From assembly GCA_039621445.1 (NCBI GenBank), contig CP154955.1, positions 5,570,785 through 5,634,784 of the forward strand: a stretch of 64,000 bases of DNA, given 5' to 3'. The notes under the pieces were generated by a model. That model saw nothing but the letters and a program-made list of their open reading frames with translations. It searched no databases and had not been told where the DNA came from. The stretch's first letter is position 1; each line of letters opens with the position of its first letter. The position numbers and the translations under genes were made by a program. Shown in pieces: positions 46,001 through 58,244 of this stretch. The stretch is from Euglena gracilis (taxonomy: Eukaryota > Euglenida > Euglenophyceae > Euglenales).

Positions 46001-49000
46001 TAAAAAGGGTCAAATCCCTGGCGCAACTCAGGAGCGGTGGAGGCTCACCCAGCAAAACCAACAATAGTGACCCACCAAGCGAAATCTCAATACCCGGGAA
46101 GTTCTCACCTGACAAGACAGTGAGTGCAGGGCTTCTGACAAGTCAGCCGAAACATTACAGCCCACGGGGGGGGGGGGCATGTGTGAATTCTGAATATTAA
46201 CAATTTTTTTATAGCCCAAACAATTTCATTCCCTGGAGTTCTTCTTTTCAAGGGAGGTTGGAAATGCGGAGGTTGCACTTGTGAGTGCAACCTCCGCATT
46301 GACAAAACTTGTGAGTGCTGACTCGTCAGCACGGAAGGTCCAGTGAAGGTCTTCCTCAAAAGTTACCGAGGCTTGCAAGGCAACAACTTTCGGGGCGGGG
46401 GGGGGGGGGTCGGGGGACTGGATCTCCTTCCTCACAAACCTGGCTGAAACCAACATGCTGGGGTGATACGGATGCTGAAAACTCCGAGGGGGGGGGGAGG
46501 GGGGTCCCCCCCCACCCACCCACCCACCCCCGGGGGGGGGGGCCCGGGGGGGGGGGGGGGGGGGGGGGACCCACAAAAAATGGTCGAAAAATCGCGAAAA
46601 GTGCTAAAAATAGCATTTTTTCGGCGCCTGCGGCGCCGAAAAGTATATCCCAACCCCTCCGGGGGGACCCCCCCCGGGGGGGGGGGGGCTCGGCCGGAGC
46701 CACCCACCCTCACCCCCCCCCCCCCCCCGGGGGTCCACGACTAAAAAGACCCCTGTTTGGGACACCCCCCTGTTTGGTTCCGAAATCGTGTGGGTGAATT
46801 TGCCTGAGGGACGACTGACAGAAGTTCTTGCACTACGGAAACACGAGCATACACAAATACAGGCATATACAAATGCAGGCATGAACGTAAATCACCAGGA
46901 GAGGAAGATATCTAAACACAACACCTGTTTTTTTTTTCATCCGCCAAGGCATCCTCTGTTGAACCAACCAGGCTTCATTTAAGGCCCTCGCGCGAGGAGC
47001 CATCTGAAGGTATTTCCCGAAAAATTTCTGGCTGAAACCCATACCTGGGCCTCTGGTCCGGGTCCCCCCTGGGGGGAGGGGGTGGTCCAGCCCCAGACCC
47101 ACCCACTCTCCCATCTACCCACCAAGGGCCTTTCCTGTTAAAAAAAGGAACCGGAAATAACACAGCAAACTGCCCAGCAGCACCACAACGCAGCCCTCAG
47201 CGCTCAGCGCTCTGAGGGGCCCCGGGGCCGCCGCTGCACTCCGTCTGGACGCGCTGCACCACGGCGAGGTGGCCCATCCCGGTCTTGAACGACCTGCGGC
47301 CCGACACAACGGACGGTCCGCCGCTGGGCTCGTTGCGGCAAAGGTGGCTGAGGAACTGATGGATGCTTGCGATGTGACCACGTGTGGGCAGCGCACTGCT
47401 TGTTTCAGCCAGAGCAGCGGACGGCAGAAATCGGACTTTTTGTGGCCCTACATAAACGTTAACCACACCCGCAATCGCCTCAAAATGAGCTGTGAAATTA
47501 CGTGTCTATCCGTAAACATAACCATGTATCAGCGTGCGCAAATGAGCAATTCTGCTGCTCTTCTCACATGGTTTTCATTGTTGACTGCTGATGAATGTGT
47601 ATATATAGGTATAGACATACACACATACATACATACATACATACATACATACATACATACATACATACATACATACATACATACATACATACATACATAC
47701 ATACATACATACATACATACATACATACATACATACATACATACATACATACATACATACATACATACATACATACATACATACATGCATGCATGCATAC
47801 ATACATACATACAAACATACATACATACATACATACATACATACATACATACATACATACATACATACATACATACATACATACATACATACACACGTAC
47901 ATGCATACATACATACATACAAACATACATACATACAGACATACATACATACATACATACATACATACATACATACATACATACATACATACATACATAC
48001 ATACATACATACATACATACATGCATGCATGCATACATACATACATACAAACATACATACATACATACATACATACATACATACATACATACATACATAC
48101 ATACATGCATGCATGCATACATACATACATACAAACATACATACATACATACATACATACATACATACATACATACATACATACATACATACATACATAC
48201 ATACATACATACATACATACATACATACATACATACATACATACATACATACATACATACACACGTACATGCATACATACATACATACAAACATACATAC
48301 ATACATATACATACATACATACATACATACATACATACATACATACATACATACATACATACATACATACATACATACATACATACATACATACATACAT
48401 ACATACATACATACATACATACATACATACATACATACATACATACATACATACATACAATCATACATACATACATACATACATACCATACAATTGCTTA
48501 CCGACCCCCCGGGGGGGGGGAGGGGGGGTCACTCCACTTTTTAAAAAACCAGTCAGTCACTCATTTTCAAAAAACCAGCCAGTCACTACCCCCCCGGGGG
48601 GGGGTCGGCCACTCAGAAAAACGGCCACTTTCCAGTCACTTTAGGCCATTTTAGGCCCAAAAAATTTTTCCGGCGCCTTCGGCGCCGGGGTCACTCAAGC
48701 CACTTTTGCCCACTCCTGGCCGACCCCCCCCCCGGGGGGGAGGGGTCCGGGCCAAAAACCAGTCAGTCACTTTGAAAAAACCAGTCACCCACCCCCCCGG
48801 GGGGGGGGGGGTTGGTCAGTGCTTAAGCAATTGTCTGATACATACATACATACATACATTCATACATACATACATACATACATACATACATACATACATA
48901 CATACATACATACATACATACATACATACATACATACATACATACATACACATACATACACACATACATGCATGCATGCATGCAAATATACGGCAAAAAA

Positions 49001-52000
49001 ATGCAAAAATGGTGTGCCTTGCAAATTAAGTTGAAAATCTAAAAGAAAAATTGTCCAAAAAAATGGCCATATATTTTGGGAAAAAAGGGGTCAATTTCGT
49101 GGGGGGGGTGACTTCTGGCATCTTTGCACAATCGTCCATCCACCCAAAATGTCAAAAAATGCAATTTTTGCCTTTTTGATGTTTGACCCCGTTCCATCCC
49201 CGGATCGGCCGCTGGCCTTACCGTAGGTCTGCGGTCTCCCTTATGGCCTCCTATGGTATCCCTTAGGGTTATGGTCCTCAAGGGGCTGTCCTTTTGGAAA
49301 AGCACTTCCCATCCCTTGTTGACCACCCTGGTCAACGACGACCAGGGGATTTCTTAGGAATCTGGGGGGGTCCCGTGGGCCGGCTGGAAAAAAGTGCTGG
49401 CTTGCTGGAGCCCCCCCCCCAGGGGGCAGGGTCCCCTCCGGCTTAAGAAAGCCTCTGATGCCGACGCAGCCAGGCTGCACAAATGCGTTGACAACGGGTA
49501 CACAATTGCTCAGTGGTGTGTGTTGCCACCTGAAAAAACGGCTGCTGCTTACGGGGGGGTTTCCCCTTGGCTGAAGCGACGCCCTGTGGCCAAATCAAAT
49601 TTACTGTGGACCCTTCCTCTCTTCCGTCAAACCCTCTGGCGACCTCGCCTCCATCAAAACGCTTGAGCAAAATACGGAAGCCAAGAGAGAATCATACCTC
49701 CAGGAGGGCATGTGAAGCAGAAGGCATCTGCTTCACAACCGCCCATTGGGTACTTTCCCTCCATCCTGGCCAGGGGCGGATGGATGGTTGGTTTTGACGG
49801 GAGCGCCGGCCGGATTTGTTTTCCCGAAAAACCGCCAACCGGCTGAAGAATGCAGGCTGATGGCGCACACTTCAGCACTTCGGGCAGCTTGGTGTCCTCG
49901 AAGACGTGCACCATAGGCCGGGGGTACTGGTTCGGGGCCCTGCCATTGCTCAGCGACGCGCGGGGGGGGGGGGGGCTGTACTTTCAGAACGGCAGTGACC
50001 AATTGGGTTTCTGAAGGCGGGTGACGGGATTCACTGAGTTGTGTGTTTCTGAAGACGAGTCACTGGATTCAATGAGTTTTCATCTGGCACTGGCGTTAGC
50101 CCCAACCCCAGGCAATCGCACTGAACAGGCTCCTTTTAAGACCCCCCCCCCCAAATCGAGCCGTCTGAGGAACCCGGGTGGGGGGGGGTCCCGGGCTGGA
50201 GACTTGGGTGTGGGTTTCGGCGTGAAGCGCGAGAAATTTTTCTTGGAGATACCCGCCCCAGACCCACCTACCCACCCACCCCCCTTCCGAGCTGAACATG
50301 AGCCTGGCACTGATCCCTGACAATTTCCTGGCAGGACCTGACAGATTCTTGGACATGACAACTTCCCGGGGCGGGGGGGGGGGGTAAATGTCCGGCCTCA
50401 GGGTGGGGGGCAGGTCCGGCCTCAGGGTGGGGGGCAGGGAAGCCGTGTGGCAACAGATCCCAACTACTATTTATGGGCAAGGGAATTCAGGCCTTTTGTG
50501 GGGTTACTTAGCAAGTAGTTTGTTCAAACCTTCCCAGAGCGAGTTTGTGTGTCCAAGCACCCTCCATTCAGTTGCTTTTCCCGCTGGTGTTGCAAGAACG
50601 CCCAACTGGCCACCGGCCTGAAGCAGCTGCAGGCCAGAATGCTGCGGACGGTCAGGGCCTCGCTGGGCTCCACCAGCGTCAGGTCCTTCACAAACAGGAT
50701 TCCGATGACGTTGTGGTTGTCCCGCTCGTACACTGCTCCCGGGCCCCGGCGATCGCCGGGGGGGGGGGGCAAACCCCAAAACAGCCACAATGCACACAGG
50801 GGGGGGGGGGCAAATCCCTTTGGGGACTCAAGGCCAATCAGCACCTGATTTGTTCTGAATCACGTCCTGTTCAACGACTGCTGTGACAGTTGCCATGCAC
50901 CCATGACCTCGCCATGCACCAGACACCACCCTGAATACACACCAGCATGATAACAACAAACAAAAATAATACTCCAACGCCGGCAGGTGGCTGCCCATTT
51001 CGTTCGCCCAAAATGGCCGAACTAAACTCTGAGAGCAATACGGCGGAAACACAAGAAGGAGTGTGTGCGCTTAGAATGAGTACAAATGCAAATTCTTTTT
51101 CAGTGGGGGGATGAGGACGTTTTTTATGGGGAGAAAAATCAAATGACATGATAAAATGGCACGTTTGCAAGGGTTCAAAAAAAACTGGTAAGCACAAGCA
51201 AGCTGGCAAGCGTTTCAGAACAACTTCGCCTGCCGGGAAAAAAGTGCCAGCTTTCATAACCTGAATGCAATTCCCACCCAAGGGAGGAATATTACAGTTT
51301 TCCCTCCTTTCCCAGGCCTGCAATGCATCTCCAAGATGGAGAAATGATGAATGGGGAGGGGCTGTGTTGCACATGAGAGCAGCAGGCGAGCTCTGTATGT
51401 GAGTTCGTGGCCAGAAACATATGCATCGCCCATGCTCCTTCTGGAACAGGCGTGTGCTTACCGACCAGGGGGGGGAGGGGGTGCTATAGGGTGCCTGCCC
51501 CTAGCAGGGACACCCCCCCGGGGGGGGGGACAGCGGTCTGGGGGGAAAATTTCATCGTTCAGAAAATTTTCATCGAAAATGGCCTTTTCTGGGGTCGGAG
51601 GGGGGTGCCTGTCATGGGCAGGCACCCCCCAAAACCTTACCCCCCGGGGGGGGGGGGGGTAGGGTTTTAGGGGTGCCTGCCACCAAGCACCCCCCCCCGT
51701 GGGGTAGGCACCTGACCAAGTGCAAGCCTATTCTGGAACCCAGGCGAGGGGTGCTTTGTGCTATGGGGTGCTGGGGTGCCTGCCCATTGCGGGCACCCTC
51801 CTTCCAAAAAAGAAGCCCGACACCGCCGTCGTCTTCACAGCCGGGGCCCGGGGGGAACCCGGGAGTGCCCCGTGCGCCACAGCAGCGTCTTGGTGGCCTC
51901 CGTCACGATCTGGGCGGAGGCAGCGGGACCGGGGCCCAGAAGGGGACCTGACAAGCCTGTGGCTGTCCAGGCTTCTTTTAACCAACCCGGGGGGGGGGGG

Positions 52001-55000
52001 AGGGGGGTGTCTTGTGCCATGGGGTGACTGCCCATAGCAGGCACACAGCCCCCGCTGTGCCTGGTGGGGGGGCGCACGCAGCACGGCACGCACCTGGTCC
52101 GCCTCCAGCATGAACACGTCCCCGATGCCGGTCATGATGGACGCCACGGGGATGTCCGGGAACTCCAGCGCGGAGGCCACCGGCAGGGACTGCGGGCAGC
52201 CCCCGGGGAGGGGGGAGGGAGGTGGTCGGGAAGCGCGGGCAGCGGCGGGGGGGGGGTCGACCCCAACCCACCACCCATGCGGTTTCGGGGATTCCCAAAC
52301 ATTCCTGCCCCCAGGGGGGGAGAAACTGCACACAGGCCGGTCAAAAACTGCACTGCAAAAAACTGCACGGTGCATATTTTCCACCCCCCTGCCTGCCCCC
52401 CCCGGGGGGGTTCCACCCACACAAGCAGCAGCAGCAGCAGCAGCGGAAGGGATTTCCTTCCCAGGGGGACCCGGCGGGCCGTGGTGGCAAAAAGGGCCCA
52501 CTGCAGGTGACACTGGTGCCCGCCGGCACGCAGTGGAGGAGTAGGCCCCTTACCACCCCGAGCACCTCTTGGGAACGAAATCGAGCAGCACAACAGAACC
52601 AGCACCAGCAGCAGCAAGAAAGTGGAGCCAAAATCCCAAGGGGGAGGGGGAGGGGAAGGGCCAGGAAGACACAAAACGGAAATTTGAAGTCCCAGTGAAT
52701 ATGGGGTCGGACAATCGTTGGGAGTTGCTCCAAAGAAAGGGCCAGAAGCGGAATGCAGTGCCAGGCGTCAAGCAATACAGAAGCCAAAGTGCATCTAAGG
52801 GGTTCCACCCACACCCTCCCACCCTTCTGGCGCATCGGCCCAAATGCTGCTGGCCCCAACAGCCCGGGGATCAACTTCTGGGGGGCCGACGAGCCTATTG
52901 GGCTAAACACATTGGGAAAAGGTGGGGACCATGCGGGGCCCAAAAGATGAGGGGGTTAGTTTTGGGAGCCAAGTTTACCCCAAGAGCATTGGGGACCAGG
53001 AATTCCTGAATTTCACCTGCCTGTTTTCTTTCACAAAAGTGCGGCAGGGGGGATTATCTGGGCAGCGAAAGCTAAAGCTGGGGGGGAAATCTTCGGGTGT
53101 ACGTTGTTTTCACAAAGTTAATTATTCAAATATTACACCTGACAACTTCCCAGGAGGGACTCTTACAGATTCTCGGGCTTTAAAAATTGGGTATGGGGGG
53201 GGGCGAAAGGTTTCAACGGCTCCCTGGTCAACAGCTTTTCTTCGTGGCGACTCAGCTCGGACCGCGTGGCCTCCGCATGGAGGTGCAGCAGCGCCCGCAG
53301 CTCGTTCTTGTCATACATCTCCCCCCCAGGGCGGCGCTTCAAACCTGCCCCCCCCACCCCACCCCAACCCATCCATTTGGTCAGCAACACCCTGCTTCCC
53401 AACGTCCTTGCCAAGTGTCCAGTCAGCAACTCTGTCGCCCTGGGCAGGTCAGGGTCAGGATCAGGGTCAGGTCAGGTAAAGGCACCGCCTGGCTTGCACA
53501 GCAGTGGGAACAAAACATAACCAGGTATTGAATGGTGCTGAGCTCTTGATAAAACATAACAAGGTATGAATGGTGCCTGATAGCGCGCGCCCACCCCCAA
53601 CCCTTCATGACCCCCCATGTAAAACGGGCCCACTCCATGGAGCTCTTTTGACTGAAATGCAAGGGTTTTGTGCCCGAAACGGGAGGCCAGGGGGGCCAAA
53701 AACAGTCGCTTTTGGCTCAAAAAACACGTCTTCCAGGTCCGGGAGGCCAAAAAACATGGTTTCGGGCAATTTTTTTTTCGATTTTTCGACTTTTTTGACC
53801 GAAAATGACCCACAATCCATTGGTTTCGGGCCCAAAATGGGTGCTGGTGGGTCGAAAAACGCTCATTTTCGGCCCAAAAACAGTTTTTCCGGGTCCGCGA
53901 GGCCAAAAAACATCGTTTCAGGCAAAAAAAATTTTCGATTTTTTTCGACTTTTTGACTCGAAAATGACCCAAAGTCAATGGGTCGGCGGCCCAAAACGGG
54001 GCGCTGGCGGGTTGAAAACCGTTCATTTTCGGCTCACAAACATTTTTTCCGGGTCCGGGAGGCCAAAAAACATCGTTTCAGGCAAAAAAAATCCGGGGTT
54101 TTTGACTTTTTTGGTCGAAAAGGTCGGACAGTGGAAAACGTGTACAAAATGGCCTAAATTTTCCGAAAAACGGCCGTATCTCGGGGTAGGAGGTGAGTTG
54201 CGGGGAAACCAAAAATACCAGTAGATAGAGCGTTCCAAGGGCTTCAATTTAGGGCTTCAATTTAGGTTTGATTTTTGCATCATTTTCGAGATATTTTGAA
54301 AATATCGATTTTTGGGCCCGAAATGGCAGAGCCCAAAGGGGGGGGGGGCTTATCCAGGGGGCGGGCCGATCCTACCCAGTTTGGACCCCTTCCCGCGTGA
54401 ATAACTCGGGCCTGGCGGGGAGTCAAACCCAGGTGATTTGGAAACTATAAATCCAGTCGCTCGCGACTGAAAAAAAAAAATTCTGGGAACCGGGCCGGGA
54501 TCATGGTGATAATCCGCGGTTTTCACGGTCTACCCAGAGGGGGGGGGGGCGGGGGAGAGGGGGGGGGTTGGACCCCCCCCCCTTTTCCCTGGTGGTAAGC
54601 TTCGCTCTTACTCTAAAGAGATAGAACTCAGCGACCCCCCAACTTATAACCCCCCCGGGGGATATGAGATCCCGTTTGGTAGTCGGTCATGAGGGAGAGG
54701 GTTATAAGTGGGGGGGGTTATCAGTCGAGGCTTAGTGTATGACCAGAAGAGGTTCAAAAACACACCCTATTTCCGCACCAGGGGGGGGGGGGTAAAAACA
54801 AGGTATTTGGGGAAATTTCATGGCAAAACCTCAAAAGTTGGCATGCCCACCACGGCTGTTGTTTCTCGGCACACCGTGCAATTTTTGGCACAATGTTGTC
54901 TCTTGTTTCTTCATCATCTTTCCCTCTGGGTGGGACTGCCCTGAGTCCCGGAGGGGACCCGGGGGGCGGCAGGGGCCAAGGATGAGGGCGATGGGCTTGG

Positions 55001-58000
55001 CGATGGGGTAGAGCAGCGTCATGAGCAGCGATACGATCGGCACCGCCCACGCCCCGATCTGGAGCGCGTGTTTCGTGCAAGCGGCCGCCCGCAGGGCCCC
55101 TCACCGCGAAGAAAGCGACAAGGCGGCGAGTGACATGGAGGGGGGGGCAAATCACGGCAGAAAACATGGCGAAAAAAAAGAACACACACAGTAATAAACC
55201 ACAAAAAAAACCAAAGCGGGGAAAAAAACATGCAAGCAAGAAAATGGTTGGCGCTGGGCGGAGATGCTTCGACTGCTGAGCGAGCAATCACCGGTTCCAG
55301 CAAACAAAAAAAAGGTAGTGCATAAGAAATATGTGGGAATATGCATTTATATGCGGGAAAACATGCGGAAAATATGCAATTTTTCCGGAATGGGCCATAT
55401 TTGGACATGTTCAGGTGACCCAATTGGCAGGCTGATTTGGGCTATGTTGGGCCATTTCAGCCCATAACTGGCCACAACCAGTTGTTTTCAGATCAATCTT
55501 GATCATTTCGAGTTATTTTGGGGCCATTTTAGACCAGTTTGACAACTCTTTGGCCACCATCGGCCAATTTCAGTAAATCAGGATGATTTTGCAACAGAAA
55601 ATGGTCCAAATGACTGGGGAAAAAAAGACTGCTGGTATGCCAAAAAAAAAACAGGTCAACAATGGCCAAAAATGGCCAGAAATGACCAACAGCTTCCATT
55701 CCTTATTTTCAGCCCAATTTCCTGCAAAAATTTCCACCGTTGGTGGAGAGCATTTGGAAGGCCCACGCTCGCAATGAAAATTTTCTTTGAAACTGTGCAA
55801 GGTGTCCTGAGCATGTTTATGATTTTTTTTTGCCATCACTTTTTGTTGCTATGTGGTGCCTATGTGTTCTTGCAGTCCATTGTGCCAAAGCTTGAGCGCA
55901 TTTTGCCCTCATATGTTTTATAAGAGGAATAGCCTTGCCTGGTTTCGCTGCAGCTGCCGACTGGTGGCAGTGGGAAAACCCCGGGTCGGTTGTGACTATT
56001 GTCTTGCGCTAATGGCTGGCGGGCAGTTTGGATACCCAAAAACAGAGCTCTGGGTCCCGGGCATCATTCCCTAAGGATTGGATGTAACTCCGTCTGAGAC
56101 GCTTGCAGCACATGACAACACACGGCAAGAAATATCGGTGTTATGTCATATGAAATAAGATACGACCTGCACACGAGCTCCTCCCTTTGAAGTGATGGAT
56201 CCCTGGCCATCGGAAGGATTTCCCCAAACAACGTGATGACTACGGTGGAGAGGACGAGGCCCAGCAGCCCAGAGGTCATGTCCGCGATGAGGATGACGCC
56301 CAGGCCGGCGCCCATTGTGGACAGGAGGGTTGTCCATGGGGCAGAGAGAGTGCAACGTGGAGCCGAGGCAGCGGTTTGACTCGTGACTTGCTGGCAGTGG
56401 GTGATCAGGGACCACCCAGGAGGTGTCAGGGACCCCCGGGTAGGTGTTAGGGACCCCTAGGTTTGGTATTAAGGATCTCACAGGTTGATATTAGGGACCC
56501 CCCAGATACGTATTTGAAACCCCAATGGGTATTGGGAACCCCCGCAGGTAGGCATTGCGGACCGCAAGGTAGGTGTAAAGAACCCTTGGTTTGATGTCTG
56601 TTTGAAAGAAGGTGAGGTGGTGGTGAGGCAGCCCTCCTCTCCCGAAGGTGTGGAGAACGGAGAACGCTCGTTGGTTTGATTGTGGATTTGAAGGTAAATG
56701 GCCTTGGTCTCTTTCCATCTTCATTGGAGAGTTTGGTTTTTAAAAATGTTTTTTGGTGCTTTTCAATGCGCCTTCTTCAACGTTGACGGTGTGGGTGCGG
56801 AGGGTAAACAACGTTGGTTCTCTGGCAAATGCGATGCCAGAGACATATGGGCAGGGACCGTTGAGCCAGGGGAGCCAGGGAGACCGTTGAGTCGGCCTGC
56901 TGGGAGAGGAGGGAGTTGACTACCACGTTGCCCATCAGCAGCGTGCACAGGAGGAGGTTAGAGCGGCGCCGGAGGGGGAGGATGCGCTTGGCGCCAGGCC
57001 GGGCCGGGCCAAGACCAAGGTCGGGGGGTCATGGGTGGCCGTTTTGGAGGTGGGATTGAGGGGATATCGTCACCTACCCCCCCCCCCCGGCTCGTTGCCC
57101 CCCCCCATGATGGGGCCAACATCCCCTTCCATGTCAATCCCCACGACCCCTGACATGGACCCCCCTTTCTGAGACATTTTGGCTTGGCGGCTCGTTGGCC
57201 CCCCTTGGTGGTTGAGGTCAACATGCCCCCCCCCCCCCGAAGTTGGCCCCTCACACGTTGGGGCCAACATGGCGGGCCAATGAGCCGGGGGGGGGGGGCA
57301 GCACAGGTTTGCTCCCAGCAGATGAAATAAAGACAGCTCCAAGGGACGCTGCTTCTTGTGTGGTGCAATGGGAGCCGTCCATCAACCACAAGAAGCGGAC
57401 TGCTGTTTGAGGAATTCAAATGGCAATCCTGGGTGCGGCTTAGCCCGGCCCCACTCTCCAAGCATCTGCCCTTTTGGTTCCCACCCCCCCCCCCCCCACA
57501 CAACCCCCCCAAAAATAAACCCCCCCAAAAATAAGACTTCCCCAAAAAAAGACCCCCCCCAAAAATAAAACCCCACCCCCCTGACGGCGCAAAGCGCCGG
57601 AGATGGTGAAAATTTTCCCTGAAAAATTACCAAAAACCTCAAGTTCACACACAAAAATGATGAAATTTCAAAAAATTTCTGATATTTGGGGTGCAAAAAA
57701 ACATGCTAAATGTCAACTTACACCAATTTGCACATGGCGCGAAGCACTGAAGGAAAATTTTTTGCTTTTGGGAACCTGAAAAATGATTTTTTTTCGGGCC
57801 CGGGTCGGTCAAACAAAAATCCAAAAACAAGATCCCCCCAAAAATAAGACCCCCTGTGGAGGTTTCCAGCAAAGGACCCAAAAATAAGACCCGGGTCTCA
57901 TTTTGGGGGGGGTTATTTCATTGGATGTTCATTGACTGTGATATTCCAATCCATTTTGGAGGTGCAATTCCTTTTTGACAACTCATTCCAGGCCATTTTT

Positions 58001-58212
58001 AAAAAAAATCCAGGAAAAAAAGCGTTCAAATTTTATTTCATCTCCTGCAGCTACAACGAACTGACATTGGTGCAAACCATCCCCCTTCGCCGTGGGGGGG
58101 GAGGGGCAAAATCCAGCCATCCATTCTCAAACATCCCTGAGCGGGGAGGGGTCGCACAAAGATTCAGTGTGTTGTGGCCTTGGGGGACCGGCTTTTTCCG
58201 GAAAGAAACGGA

Positions 58213-58244
<32 letters not shown>

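Noticed and set aside
47529-48654. Very long open frames (about 300-460 codons) on both strands over the ACAT array
   Set aside because: A tetranucleotide repeat without stop codons is open in every frame; this is not protein-coding and lies in an intron.
51761-52513. A 250-codon minus-strand frame read as one protein
   Set aside because: It contains the genuine exon 6 but reads through introns on both sides; the spliced model explains the conserved part.
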